Below are positions 1 to 7,692 of a stretch of DNA of 64,000 nt, one piece after another (position 1 is the stretch's first letter; the number at the start of each line of letters is the position of its first letter). The stretch covers positions 1-64,000 of the forward strand of contig JAKOUW010000009.1 of NCBI GenBank assembly GCA_029782365.1. The letters run 5' to 3'. Origin of the DNA: Chloroflexota bacterium. GTDB lineage: Bacteria > Chloroflexota > Anaerolineae > Anaerolineales > UBA4823. Made by a program: the position numbers and the translations under genes. Under the pieces are notes generated by a model. That model searched no databases, was not told where the DNA came from, and was given only the letters and a program-made list of their open reading frames with translations.

Positions 1-173
1 ACGGTATCCTCTGCCCTGGCAACGGTGTTCAGGTGGCGCTCAGGTTGCTTTCCAGCAGAGCCTTGTCCTCCGCCCGAACAAACTCATTCTACCATGCCGG
101 ATCGCCTGAAATAATGTTAAAGAATTGCACCGGACATCTCGCCTGACTAAAAGTGGACATTCCGCCCGATTTT

Positions 174-427
174 TTAAGTACTTCTTATTCCGTTCTTGAC
201 ATCGTAAGTATATCGCAAATCTTGCAGTGTATCCGGTGCGGCGTTCAGCCCGGCGGTCGCCTGCCCTGGCTCGTCCAGGCATAATAGGCATATACGCTCT
301 TCAGCAGCGGGTTTTGCGGCACAACGGCCCCATAAGACCTCTGCACCACCCGCCCGGCCGCGTCGTAGATGGTCTGCGGCACGTAATGGTAGCTGTAAGT
401 GATGTATATAGGCTTAATGTTTCCTTG
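174..427 (-). pseudogene. RHS/YD-repeat gene remnant
   Basis: On the minus strand an open stretch without a start codon (427 to 245) encodes the phrase YVPQTIYDAAGRVVQRSYG, which matches the YD/RHS repeat pattern (xYDxxGRVxx). Just beyond its stop, in another frame (about 239 to 174), the phrase LQDLRYTYDVKNGI is a second YD-like repeat. Two repeat pieces in different frames, with stops and no start, indicate a decayed wall-associated or toxin-type RHS gene. The rest of 1-244 holds nothing else I can support. The fragment lies directly downstream of the lipoprotein gene on the same strand. Confidence 0.55.
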
Positions 428-934
428 CTATGGAAATACTTTTACATCCACCGTACCAGCTACTTGTTCATCAGTTATTTTTCCGTCTTTTATCAAGTTG
501 CCAACCAGAATTATCCGCAAAATCACAGGCTTGCTTTTATCATCCAAAACTGGATAAACTGATGTAGATCCGGTTTCGAAAGAATCTCCTTTAGCTGGCC
601 TCAGAATAATATAAACATCTTGTGCATCCGGGTAAGTATTGAAATCCTGTACTCGAACCCATTTGTCTTCTTGGAGAGCGTAGATGATAGCTCCATAATT
701 CGGTTTAAAAGCCACTGAGAAGTCGTTGATTATTTCAATACTCATCGTAAGTTGTTTGTCAATTTTGAATGAGTTCCAAGGTTTTGGCAACGTGATATGT
801 AAATTTTGATTAAAATGAACCCCTTGAATACCAATGTCCGGGGTGTTAGGCAATGAAGTTTCAGGCGATGAACATGCTATTGACAACATAACGATCAGAA
901 CGATTGTTGAACTAAGGAAATATTTCTTCTTCAT
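428..934 (-). CDS. Small lipoprotein of unknown function
   Basis: A 168-residue protein. The start is taken at 934 because GGATGAG lies 8 nt upstream; an in-frame ATG at 949 is the alternative. The N-terminus has KKK, a hydrophobic segment and a lipobox LSIAC at about residues 20-24, so it should be lipid-anchored outside the cytoplasmic membrane. The mature part has no motif I recognise and looks like a single beta-rich domain (many alternating I/V/Y residues). It is AT-richer than the genes beyond 3,000, as is the whole patch up to the tRNA. Its stop abuts the RHS remnant. Expression of this gene is unproven. Confidence 0.6.
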   Translation of the reverse strand: MKKKYFLSSTIVLIVMLSIACSSPETSLPNTPDIGIQGVHFNQNLHITLPKPWNSFKIDKQLTMSIEIINDFSVAFKPNYGAIIYALQEDKWVRVQDFNTYPDAQDVYIILRPAKGDSFETGSTSVYPVLDDKSKPVILRIILVGNLIKDGKITDEQVAGTVDVKVFP

Positions 935-1022
935 AATAATCTCATCCAATAATGAACTATATAGAATCTTCGTCTGAATTAATAGCGGAAATTTGGGATT
1001 TTTAAGGCCGGAATAAATAAAC

Positions 1023-2483
1023 CTAAGGAGTCGCCAACCAGCCCATAGGGCTGGATTTTAACCATCCCCACAAAGCCATTTGAGGAGGAAATCTCCAGGC
1101 ATTGTTGTTCGCCAGATCGATAATTACCAAATTAACACCCTGGTCAGCTGTTACACGAAAGGCGGCAAGATAATCTCCGCCAGGCGACCATATGGGAGAG
1201 CCTGGCATAATTATATCTTCACCTTGCGGAGATGTATACCGGCCCTCCCCTGGCAAACAATACGATCTGACTTTGCCCGTGTTCATATTCAACACAGCCA
1301 GTCTCAAGGGAGTACGCGGACGCTTGGGATCATCATCTTCTCTCCATATGTCAGGCACAGTCCGCACCCAAAAAGCCACCTGGCTTCCGTCCGGCGACCA
1401 TGAAAAATCGCCAAACTCCACCTCCGAAAAAGCACGGCTGAGAGTAGTCAATTGCTTCAATTGCCCTCGGATATCGACCTGGTAAAGCTCTTCCTGTTTT
1501 TCTCCCATGTTAGTTAAGTTGATCAAAACCGAACGACCATCTGGAGACCATTTTGGCTGGCTGCCATAATATCCATAGATATCTTCAATCTCAATTATCG
1601 CTTTTTTAGAAATTAAGCTCCATAGCGATATCATTGTTTTGCCTTCTTTTTGGACACTTGGGTAAACGACAAATTGCATTGCTGGATCGTAAACAGCGGG
1701 GGCAAAAACATATCCCCCCCATTTGTGAACCCCATCAATGACATTTTCGATTCCGGGGAAATCCGGCAACAACTCCTGATCGTTGCCACTGAATGGATTC
1801 CAACGTACAATTACTGCTGGGATTTCAATATAACCATTCGGTCTTCTGTCCAATGTTATCAACAAGTGCTGACTGTCTTGCCAACCAACCAATGTATACC
1901 AATCTTTTTCGGCATAATGGTTTGCTATGACTTTGCCGCTGGCGTCGAGTACAACATAATAGGCGTCGTTGAGGTTGTTCTTGCTGACAGCCCGGTAGGC
2001 TATATAGGTATTATCAGGGGAGACATCAAAATCCCCAACATACCGCCCGGCGCCTGGGTCGATGGTTACTTTTTTCCCAGTATTCATATTATGAATATAA
2101 ACGTTGGATTCTCTCTCATAGAACGGATTGTCATTGATGACCAGGCTGCCATTCAGTTTGAGGTCGCTTAATTGAGCATCAACTGGCTGAATACACTGCA
2201 CCAGGATTGGCGGCTGGGTGGCTGTGGGAGTCATTGATAGAGTTGGAGTCGGGGAGGGCAGCAAGGTGCTGGATGGCCGTCCCGTTGGCGTGGCTGTTCG
2301 GGTTGGAGTTTTTGTTAGTTCAAGTACGGTTGATGTCGCTGCCACAAGTGTCGTTGGCAGATGAATAGCCGATGTTTGAGTTGATTGAACACAACCTGAA
2401 AGGGAAATTTCGATTGCCAGAAGCAAAGAGAACATTTGAAGAATTCTAAATTTCGGAAGCTGCTGGTTCATAAATGCTGCCAT
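1023..2483 (-). CDS. Lipoprotein with TolB/WD40-like beta-propeller repeats
   Basis: About 486 residues from the ATG at 2483, which is preceded by AGAGATGA; an ATG at 2516 in the same frame would overlap the upstream fragment. A hydrophobic segment followed by the lipobox SLSGC predicts lipidation. A Thr/Pro-rich linker (repeats of TPT and PTPT) follows. The remainder carries at least four propeller-type phrases, SPDNTYIAYR, WSPDGRSVL, WSPDGSQVAFW and WSPGGDYLA, typical of TolB/PD40-like blades. The probable role is an extracytoplasmic binding or scaffold protein; the ligand is unknown. It sits in the AT-rich accessory patch. Confidence 0.65.
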   Translation of the reverse strand: MAAFMNQQLPKFRILQMFSLLLAIEISLSGCVQSTQTSAIHLPTTLVAATSTVLELTKTPTRTATPTGRPSSTLLPSPTPTLSMTPTATQPPILVQCIQPVDAQLSDLKLNGSLVINDNPFYERESNVYIHNMNTGKKVTIDPGAGRYVGDFDVSPDNTYIAYRAVSKNNLNDAYYVVLDASGKVIANHYAEKDWYTLVGWQDSQHLLITLDRRPNGYIEIPAVIVRWNPFSGNDQELLPDFPGIENVIDGVHKWGGYVFAPAVYDPAMQFVVYPSVQKEGKTMISLWSLISKKAIIEIEDIYGYYGSQPKWSPDGRSVLINLTNMGEKQEELYQVDIRGQLKQLTTLSRAFSEVEFGDFSWSPDGSQVAFWVRTVPDIWREDDDPKRPRTPLRLAVLNMNTGKVRSYCLPGEGRYTSPQGEDIIMPGSPIWSPGGDYLAAFRVTADQGVNLVIIDLANNNAWRFPPQMALWGWLKSSPMGWLATP

Positions 2484-2487
2484 TACT

Positions 2488-2823
2488 TCATCTCTTGGGA
2501 GTTTGATTAGTTTCATTGAGGGTTAATACATAAAAGAGGTCTTGCTTTGGATTGGATGAGTAGGGAAGATATCGAAAAACATAGCTTGTTGGAGCATCTA
2601 TAAACAAACTTAGATTTCCCCAAGTAAACGGGTGGTCACTAACTGGATCCCATTTTCCAGCCCAGTAATTTCCTTCATTACGTTCCCATGCATGATATCG
2701 AGGGTAGATTATGTTGGCTACAACAATTTGGGCAAGAGGTAAATTTACTCCACCATGACGAGCTAATTCCGTTAGGCTGTTACCTGTTGACCGAGCATTA
2801 TATCTTTGTCTTGTGGATTCCAC
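2488..2823 (-). pseudogene. Fragment of unknown protein
   Basis: An open frame of 111 codons from a GTG at 2823. The frame stays open upstream to a stop at 2881-2883 (about 20 further codons), but there is no start or ribosome-binding site there. A segment TELARHGGVNLPLAQIVVAN is vaguely like a cell-wall-hydrolase helix, but I do not claim that. The 3' end overlaps the next gene's longest possible reading frame by 29 nt. With the RHS remnant nearby, this is best read as the C-terminal remnant of a larger gene, possibly the same accessory island. Real expression is doubtful. Confidence 0.3.
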
Positions 2824-2948
2824 CGCCCCTCCCCATTGAAGAATATCTGTGGCATTTTCCGCTAGATTGGTTGTACTGTTTTACTTTTTCAGTTTCAAGT
2901 GACATTTGTCATGTCTTTCACCTCTTCCCCAAACTTCGGCGCGCCCCT

Positions 2949-2976
2949 TGCAGTTTTCCTGCAGTCTGTGTATAAT
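2949..2976 (+). promoter_or_regulatory. Promoter of tRNA-Val
   Basis: TTGCAG (2949-2954) and TATAAT (2971-2976) with a 16-nt spacer. The tRNA begins 11 nt after the -10 box. Confidence 0.7.
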
Positions 2977-2987
2977 GCAATCCGCCC

Positions 2988-3064
2988 GGGTGGATAGCTC
3001 AGTTGGTTAGAGCATCGCGTTGACATCGCGAAGGTCGTAGGTTCGAGTCCTATTCCACCCACCA
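2988..3064 (+). tRNA. tRNA-Val (anticodon GAC)
   Basis: A full cloverleaf can be read: acceptor stem GGGTGGA with TCCACCC, D arm TAGCTCAGTTGGTTAGA, anticodon stem GCGTTGACATCGC with anticodon GAC, T arm with GGTTCGAGTCC, and an encoded CCA at 3062-3064. A rho-independent terminator follows immediately. The tRNA marks a sharp change from AT-richer sequence on the left to very GC-rich sequence on the right. Confidence 0.95.
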
Positions 3065-3067
3065 AAG

Positions 3068-3099
3068 GTGCGTGCATTGCGGCACGCACTTTCTTTTTT
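3068..3099 (+). terminator. Terminator of tRNA-Val
   Basis: Perfect 8-bp stem GTGCGTGC / GCACGCAC (3068-3075 and 3082-3089), loop ATTGCG, then TTTCTTTTTT. The in-frame upstream extension of hutI lies inside this hairpin and so is not real coding sequence. Confidence 0.85.
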
Positions 3100-3103
3100 G
3101 TGG

Positions 3104-3109
3104 CATAAT
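3104..3109 (+). promoter_or_regulatory. -10 box of hutI (leaderless)
   Basis: CATAAT ends 6 nt before the hutI ATG (3116), so transcription should begin at or next to the start codon. There is no Shine-Dalgarno sequence. No convincing -35 box is visible. Confidence 0.5.
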
Positions 3110-3115
3110 CAGGCT

Positions 3116-4366
3116 ATGCTGATCCATTCTGCTGCTCAACTGCTCACCCTGGCCGGCGGCCCCCAGCGCGGCGCCGGGCTGGGGCGCCTGGGGATCCTCC
3201 CCGGCGGCGCCCTGCTGCTGCGCGGCGCCGAGATCGCCGACCTCGGCCCCACTCCGGAGCTGCGCCAGCGCTACCCGCACGAAGAGAGCCTCGACGCTTC
3301 CGGGCGCGTGGTCCTGCCCGGCTTCATCGACCCCCACACCCACGCCGTCTGGATAGGCAGCCGGGCGGCCGAGTTCGAGATGCGCCTGGAAGGCCGCTCG
3401 TACCTGGAGATCCTGGCGGCCGGCGGCGGGATCATCTCCACCGTCAGCCAGACGCGCCAGGCGCCGGTCGAAGCGCTCAAGGCCGAGGCGCGCCCCAGGC
3501 TGTGGGAGATGCTGCGCCACGGCTCCACCACCATCGAAGTCAAGACCGGCTACGGCCTGGACACCCCCTGCGAGCTGCGCCTGCTGCAGGCCATCCTGGA
3601 GCTGGACGCCGAAGGGCCCTGGGAGCTGGCGCCGACTTTCCTGGGGGCGCACGCCATCGCCCCCGAGTTCAAAGACGACCCCAACGGTTACACCGCCCTG
3701 GTGTGCGCCCAGATGCTGCCCGCCGTGCGGGACTGGTGGCAGGCCAACGCCCCGGGGCGCTCTCTGCCGTTCGTGGATGTCTTCTGCGAGACGGGCGCCT
3801 TCAGCCTGGCGCAGTCGCGGCGCATTTTAGAGACCGCCCGCACCCTGGGCTTTCCGCTCAAGATTCACGCCGATGAGTTCGACAACCTGGGCGGGGCCAG
3901 CCTGGCGGCCGAGCTGGGCGCCGTCTCTGCCGACCACCTGGTGAAGACTTCCGCCGCAGATATCGAAGCGCTGGCCGCCAGCGGCACCGCCGCGGTCGGA
4001 CTGCCCTGCACGCCTTTCGGGCTGGCCGAGCGCGCCTACACCCCGGCCCGCGCCCTGCTGCAGGCAGGCGGCCTGCTGGCCCTGGCTACCGATCTGAACC
4101 CCGGCACAGCCTGGTGCGGCGATATGCAGTTTGCCATCGCCCTGGGCTGCCGCTACATGGGCCTGACGCCCGCCCAGGCCATCGCCGCCGCCACCATCAA
4201 CGCCGCCGCCGCCATCGGCCGCCAGGCCAGCCTGGGTTCGCTGGAAGTGGGCAAGCAGGCCGATGTGCTGATCCTGTCTGTTTCCGATTACCGCCACCTG
4301 GGCTACCGTTTCAGCCAGAACCTGGTCGAGACGGTGATCAAAAAAGGCCGGGTGCTGGCGCTCTAG
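3116..4366 (+). CDS. hutI: Imidazolonepropionase
   Basis: A 416-residue amidohydrolase-family enzyme that hydrolyses 4-imidazolone-5-propanoate to N-formimino-glutamate in histidine degradation. Visible signatures are the metal-binding HTH in FIDPHTHAVW (His74, His76), the region GGGIISTV, His179 in LGAHAI, HADEFDNLGG (His251) and the catalytic ATDLNPGT (Asp326). The length is normal for the family. Start 3116 is chosen because the reading frame upstream runs through the tRNA terminator, and because a -10 box lies 6 nt before this ATG. No hutH or hutU is present here, so hutI stands alone at the head of a probable operon with the next four genes. Confidence 0.93.
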   Translation: MLIHSAAQLLTLAGGPQRGAGLGRLGILPGGALLLRGAEIADLGPTPELRQRYPHEESLDASGRVVLPGFIDPHTHAVWIGSRAAEFEMRLEGRSYLEILAAGGGIISTVSQTRQAPVEALKAEARPRLWEMLRHGSTTIEVKTGYGLDTPCELRLLQAILELDAEGPWELAPTFLGAHAIAPEFKDDPNGYTALVCAQMLPAVRDWWQANAPGRSLPFVDVFCETGAFSLAQSRRILETARTLGFPLKIHADEFDNLGGASLAAELGAVSADHLVKTSAADIEALAASGTAAVGLPCTPFGLAERAYTPARALLQAGGLLALATDLNPGTAWCGDMQFAIALGCRYMGLTPAQAIAAATINAAAAIGRQASLGSLEVGKQADVLILSVSDYRHLGYRFSQNLVETVIKKGRVLAL

Positions 4367-4386
4367 CTCGTGATAAGAGGTCACCA

Positions 4387-4560
4387 ATGGATACCACCCA
4401 AATCATGAATATTGTTTACCTGGTCGTCGGCCTGGTCGTGCTGTGGATCGTGCTGCGCATCGTGCTCAAGCTGGCGGCCAGGGTGTTTGCCTGCGGCTGC
4501 AGCGTGATCGCCCTGGTTGCCATCGGCCTGATCGTGTGGAATTACCTGGGAAAGCCCTGA
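4387..4560 (+). CDS. Small membrane protein (57 aa)
   Basis: The frame MDTTQIMNIVYLVVGLVVLW begins 20 nt after hutI, with AGAGGT upstream of the ATG. The protein has two closely spaced hydrophobic segments (about residues 8-28 and 34-53), separated by a short basic stretch. It contains CGC at about residue 37 and ends in NYLGKP. The pattern suggests a two-helix inner-membrane miniprotein of unknown role. It ends 3 nt before the following HD-domain gene, so translation is probably coupled. Confidence 0.6.
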   Translation: MDTTQIMNIVYLVVGLVVLWIVLRIVLKLAARVFACGCSVIALVAIGLIVWNYLGKP

Positions 4561-4563
4561 GCC

Positions 4564-5211
4564 ATGCCGGATGTTGAGAGCGCCCGCGCCTGGTACCCAC
4601 AGAGCGACCCGGTGCACGGCTTCGACCACGTGCTGCGCGTTCTGCGCCTGGCCGAGCGCCTGGCCACCGAGGAGGGCGCCGACCTGGAGATCGTGCGCGC
4701 CGCCGTGCTGCTGCACGACGCAGTGGATCCGCAGGCCGAGCTCCACGACGCCGCCGCGGCCCGCCAGAACCACCACCACGATTCGGCGCGCTTTGCCCGC
4801 CGGCGCCTGCAGGCTGAAGGCTGGAGCGAAGCGCGTCTCCAGGCGGTGGAGCACTGCATCCGCGCCCACCGCTTCCGCGATGGGCGCGAGCCGCCGCAGA
4901 CGCTCGAAGCGCGCCTGCTCTTCGACGCCGACAAGCTGGATGCCATCGGCGCCATCGGCGTGGCGCGCGCCATCGCCTACGCCGCCCGCCACGGCCAGCC
5001 GGCCTACAGCCCGCCCTCGCCGCTGTTTCTCGAGACCGGCCAGTACGCCCCCGGCGAGGGACACAGCGCCTACCACGAGCTGCTCTTCAAGCTGGCGCGC
5101 ATCAAAGAGCGCCTGTACACCGCCAGCGCCCAGGCGCTGGCGGAGGAACGCCACGCCTATATGCTGGCATATTTCCAGCGCCTGAGCCTGGAAGTAGAAG
5201 GGATCTGCTGA
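4564..5211 (+). CDS. HD-domain phosphohydrolase
   Basis: A 215-residue protein with the HD signature: His22 in GFDHVLRV and the His-Asp pair in VLLHDAVD (residues 51-52), with a further conserved His/Asp set in AHRFRDG and DADKLDAIGA. The family (YpgQ/YedJ-like metal-dependent phosphohydrolases) cleaves nucleotides or other phosphoesters; the substrate here is unknown. It lies between a membrane miniprotein and a response regulator, with 3-nt and 2-nt gaps, so it is part of one transcription unit. Confidence 0.8.
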   Translation: MPDVESARAWYPQSDPVHGFDHVLRVLRLAERLATEEGADLEIVRAAVLLHDAVDPQAELHDAAAARQNHHHDSARFARRRLQAEGWSEARLQAVEHCIRAHRFRDGREPPQTLEARLLFDADKLDAIGAIGVARAIAYAARHGQPAYSPPSPLFLETGQYAPGEGHSAYHELLFKLARIKERLYTASAQALAEERHAYMLAYFQRLSLEVEGIC

Positions 5212-5213
5212 CC

Positions 5214-5843
5214 ATGAACATCCCCTACGGCCCCCTGCTGGTGGTCGAAGACATGCCCAACGTGCAGGAACTGCTGGTCGTCACCCTGCGTTTCAAAGGC
5301 TACCCGGTGGCGGCGGCCAGCAACGGCCAGGAAGCCCTGGCGCTGATCGCAAAAGAGCGCCCGGCGTTGATCATCACCGACATCCTGATGCCCAGGATGG
5401 ACGGCTACGCCCTGGTGCACCGCCTGCGCCAGGACCCGCTCACGCGGCAGATTCCGGTCATCTTCCTGTCCGCCACCTACGTCACGCCCGAAGACAAGGC
5501 CTTTGCGCTCAGCCTGGGCGCCGTGCGCTTCCTGGAAAAACCGGTGGACACCGAGGAGTTCCTGCTGACCATCGCCGAAGTGCTAACGCAGGACCGGCCG
5601 GTAATTGCCGAACCGCTGGGCGAGCGCGAGTTTTATTCTGGCTATTTGCAGCGCCTGGAGGCCAAGCTGGAGCACAAGAACCAGCAGATCATCCGCACCG
5701 AGCGCCTGCTGCAAACCCTGCCCGCCGACCAGCGCCCGGCGTTTGAAACCCTGCTGGCCGAAGAACGCCTGCACCAGCAGGAAATCCAGCGCGAACTGCA
5801 GGCGCTGTACAAATTACTGGCGGAGTTGAACAAACCGGCATGA
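5214..5843 (+). CDS. Single-domain response regulator with C-terminal coiled coil
   Basis: 209 residues. The receiver domain covers about 5-125: acidic pair Glu12/Asp13 in VVEDMP, phospho-acceptor Asp56 in IITDILMP, Ser86 in FLSATYV and Lys109 in LEKPVD. There is no DNA-binding or enzymatic output domain. Residues about 140-205 are rich in Glu, Gln, Lys and Leu and should form a coiled coil, so output is probably through protein contact. No partner histidine kinase is in the window. Its stop overlaps the next start as ATGA. Confidence 0.88.
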   Translation: MNIPYGPLLVVEDMPNVQELLVVTLRFKGYPVAAASNGQEALALIAKERPALIITDILMPRMDGYALVHRLRQDPLTRQIPVIFLSATYVTPEDKAFALSLGAVRFLEKPVDTEEFLLTIAEVLTQDRPVIAEPLGEREFYSGYLQRLEAKLEHKNQQIIRTERLLQTLPADQRPAFETLLAEERLHQQEIQRELQALYKLLAELNKPA

Positions 5844-6622
5844 AACCCACCCTGGAATGGACCGCATCCCTGGCGCGCCAGGCCGGGGAGATCCTGCGCG
5901 CCGGCCGGCTGAACGGCTACACCGTGCAGCACAAAGGTGTGATCGACCTGGTCACCGAAATCGACCACCGCTCCGAAGCCTACCTGATCGGCGAGGTGCG
6001 CCGCGCCTTTCCCGACCACCGCATCATCGCCGAAGAGTCCGGCCTGCTGAGCGGCGCATCCAGCGGGCGCTGGCACATCGACCCGCTGGACGGCACGGTC
6101 AATTACGCCCACGGCCTGCCGATCTTCTGCGTCTCGCTGGCTTACGAAGAAGACGGCCAGGTGGAGCTGGGGGTGGTGTACCTGCCGCTGTTGGACGAGA
6201 TGTTCAGCGCGCAGCGCGGCCGGGGCGCCTGGCTGAACGGCAAGCCGATCCAGGTGTCCAAAGAGACCCGCCTGGACCAGAGCCTGCTGGCAACGGGCTT
6301 TCCTTATGATGTCCGCACGCGCGCCGATAACAACCTGGGCCACGCCAGCCGCCTTTCCCTGCGCAGCCAGGGCGTACGCCGCATGGGCGCGGCGGCGGTG
6401 GACTGCTGTTACGTGGCCTGCGGGCGGTTGGAAGGCTACTGGGAGCTGAGCGTCAAAACCTACGATATCGCCGCCGGCGGGCTGATCGCCAGCGAAGCCG
6501 GGGCGCGGGTCACCACGGTGCAGGGCGATCCCAACTACCTGGCCTTCGAAACGTCCATCCTGGCCGCGCCGCCCGCCATCCACGCCCAACTGCTGGGCGA
6601 GCTGGGCCTGCAGGGCGTTTAG
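5840..6622 (+). CDS. Inositol-monophosphatase-family phosphatase
   Basis: 260 residues, Mg2+-dependent phosphatase fold. Metal ligands are visible as EE (65-66) in IAEESG, the signature IDPLDGTVNYAHG (Asp81, Asp84), and the C-terminal Asp in VKTYDIAAGG. Family members act on inositol phosphate, 3'-phosphoadenosine 5'-phosphate, fructose-1,6-bisphosphate or histidinol phosphate (HisN). The his operon in this window lacks any histidinol phosphatase, so HisN activity is conceivable, but nothing in the sequence decides it. It overlaps the response regulator by 4 nt and its stop overlaps the stop of convergent surE. Confidence 0.85.
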   Translation: MKPTLEWTASLARQAGEILRAGRLNGYTVQHKGVIDLVTEIDHRSEAYLIGEVRRAFPDHRIIAEESGLLSGASSGRWHIDPLDGTVNYAHGLPIFCVSLAYEEDGQVELGVVYLPLLDEMFSAQRGRGAWLNGKPIQVSKETRLDQSLLATGFPYDVRTRADNNLGHASRLSLRSQGVRRMGAAAVDCCYVACGRLEGYWELSVKTYDIAAGGLIASEAGARVTTVQGDPNYLAFETSILAAPPAIHAQLLGELGLQGV

Positions 6623-7431
6623 CTCAGCCCGCTGCGCAGGCTTTGCTCGAACTGCTCCAGCGGCTGGCGCGAGGTCAGATCCAGGCTGAGCGGGGTGACC
6701 GACACTACCCGTTCCACCGTAAGGGCATACACGTCTGTGCCTGGCTGATCGCTGGCTGCCTGGGGGTTGGCCCGGTACCCTACCGGCTTGGGGTCGTCCC
6801 AGCCGGCGCGCGCCTGCGGCGAGGGCAGGAAATAGCTCAGGCGTGACAGGCGGGTGACTTTCCAGGGTGTGGCGGGCGCCGCGTCGCACGGCACATCCAC
6901 TTTGAGCACATCCACATCGAAGGGCAGGCTGCCGTGCAGCATGCGCCCGGCAAACAGGGCTGTAAAATGCGCTGCGGCGGCAAAATCTACCTGGTCGGAA
7001 AAGTGATAATGATGCTGAGGGTCGGTTTCCAGCGAGACAGCCAGCGCGGGGAAACCCAGGGCGGCCGCTTCCAGCGCCGCGCCGACCGTGCCGCTGATGG
7101 TGATACCGTTGCCCACGTTTTCCCCGAAGTTGATCCCCGAGACCACCAGGTCGGGCCGTTCCGGCAGGATTTCCAGCAGGCCGTGCAGCACAGCCTGGGC
7201 CGGCGAGCCGCCCACGGCGTACACCGTCCACGCCTGGCCATCCACCGTCATCTGCCGAGGGCTGATGCGACCATCCGTGGTGGTGGGCAGGCTGCGCCCC
7301 GCCCCACTGAACTGCTCACGCGGCGCCACGACGTGCACAAATCCCAGCGCCGACAGGGCTTTCGCCGCCGCCCACAGCCCGGGCGATTGGATGCCGTCAT
7401 CGTTGGTCAGCAGAATCTGTGGGGTGTGCAT
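6619..7431 (-). CDS. surE: 5'/3'-nucleotidase SurE
   Basis: 270 residues. The N-terminal ILLTNDDGIQSPG contains the metal-binding Asp pair (11-12). GINFGENVGNGITISGTV and the central substrate loop are typical of SurE, a survival protein that dephosphorylates nucleoside monophosphates and polyphosphate. The frame remains open further upstream, but that part lies in the tRNA-Arg gene. The start at 7431 is supported by a TATAAT box ending 6 nt before the ATG, which implies a leaderless transcript. Convergent with the inositol-monophosphatase-family gene, with overlapping stop codons. Confidence 0.93.
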   Translation of the reverse strand: MHTPQILLTNDDGIQSPGLWAAAKALSALGFVHVVAPREQFSGAGRSLPTTTDGRISPRQMTVDGQAWTVYAVGGSPAQAVLHGLLEILPERPDLVVSGINFGENVGNGITISGTVGAALEAAALGFPALAVSLETDPQHHYHFSDQVDFAAAAHFTALFAGRMLHGSLPFDVDVLKVDVPCDAAPATPWKVTRLSRLSYFLPSPQARAGWDDPKPVGYRANPQAASDQPGTDVYALTVERVVSVTPLSLDLTSRQPLEQFEQSLRSGLS

Positions 7432-7437
7432 GGGACT

Positions 7438-7443
7438 ATTATA
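7438..7443 (-). promoter_or_regulatory. -10 box of surE (leaderless)
   Basis: TATAAT on the minus strand, exactly 6 nt before the surE ATG. It sits at the end of the T-tract of the tRNA-Arg terminator. Confidence 0.6.
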
Positions 7444-7472
7444 AAACGAAAACCGGGATAAAACCCGGTTTT
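7444..7472 (-). terminator. Terminator of tRNA-Arg
   Basis: Minus-strand stem AAAACCGGG / CCCGGTTTT (9 bp), loop TTTTAT, followed by CGTTTTA. It begins 8 nt after the CCA end of the tRNA. Confidence 0.8.
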
Positions 7473-7479
7473 GTTTTGC

Positions 7480-7556
7480 TGGCGCCCCCGGCGCGACTCG
7501 AACACGCGACCCTTTGCTCCGCAAGCAAATGCTCTAATCCACTGAGCTACGAGGGC
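7480..7556 (-). tRNA. tRNA-Arg (anticodon GCG)
   Basis: Read on the minus strand: acceptor GCCCTCG / CGGGGGC with one T-G wobble, D arm TAGCTCAGTGGATTAGA, anticodon stem TTTGC / GCAAA around the loop TTGCGGA, T arm GTGTTCGAGTCGCGC, and encoded CCA. The anticodon is GCG. Most bacteria read CGC with an inosine-modified ACG anticodon, so this is unusual. Confidence 0.93.
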
Positions 7557-7574
7557 AAGCTTTGAGCGTTGAGT

Positions 7575-7602
7575 ATTTTACCACTAATCTTTAGTTTTGC
7601 AA
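7575..7602 (-). promoter_or_regulatory. Promoter of tRNA-Arg
   Basis: Minus-strand TTGCAA (7602-7597), 16-nt spacer, TAAAAT (7580-7575). The tRNA starts 18 nt after the -10 box. Confidence 0.65.
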
Positions 7603-7607
7603 GATGG

Positions 7608-7692
7608 CCTGAAATACAAAACAGTGTCTAAACAAGAAAGGGGTTTGGGGAGCAGGGCTTTACGACTTTGCTATAGCCCTGAAATACAAAAC
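7608..7692. repeat. 15-bp direct repeat pair
   Basis: CCTGAAATACAAAAC occurs at 7608-7622 and again at 7678-7692, exactly 70 bp apart. The second copy reaches the stop codon of the HAD gene. Between them is an AGGGCT/AGCCCT inverted repeat. Confidence 0.8.

Noticed and set aside
2988..3064. tRNA-Val as attachment site of an integrative element
   Set aside because: No integrase, no repeated 3' end of the tRNA, and the AT-rich patch lies at the wrong side. Kept only as a composition boundary.
2895..3089. Minus-strand frame opposite tRNA-Val with the phrase GGIGLEPTTFAMSTRCSN
   Set aside because: This translation is the well-known artefact of reading the antisense of a tRNA gene, so it is not a protein.
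5642..7231. A 529-codon minus-strand open frame across the response regulator, inositol-monophosphatase-family gene and surE
   Set aside because: It is a shadow in GC-rich DNA. It overlaps three genes with clear motifs and its composition is Gly/Arg/Ala rich without domains.
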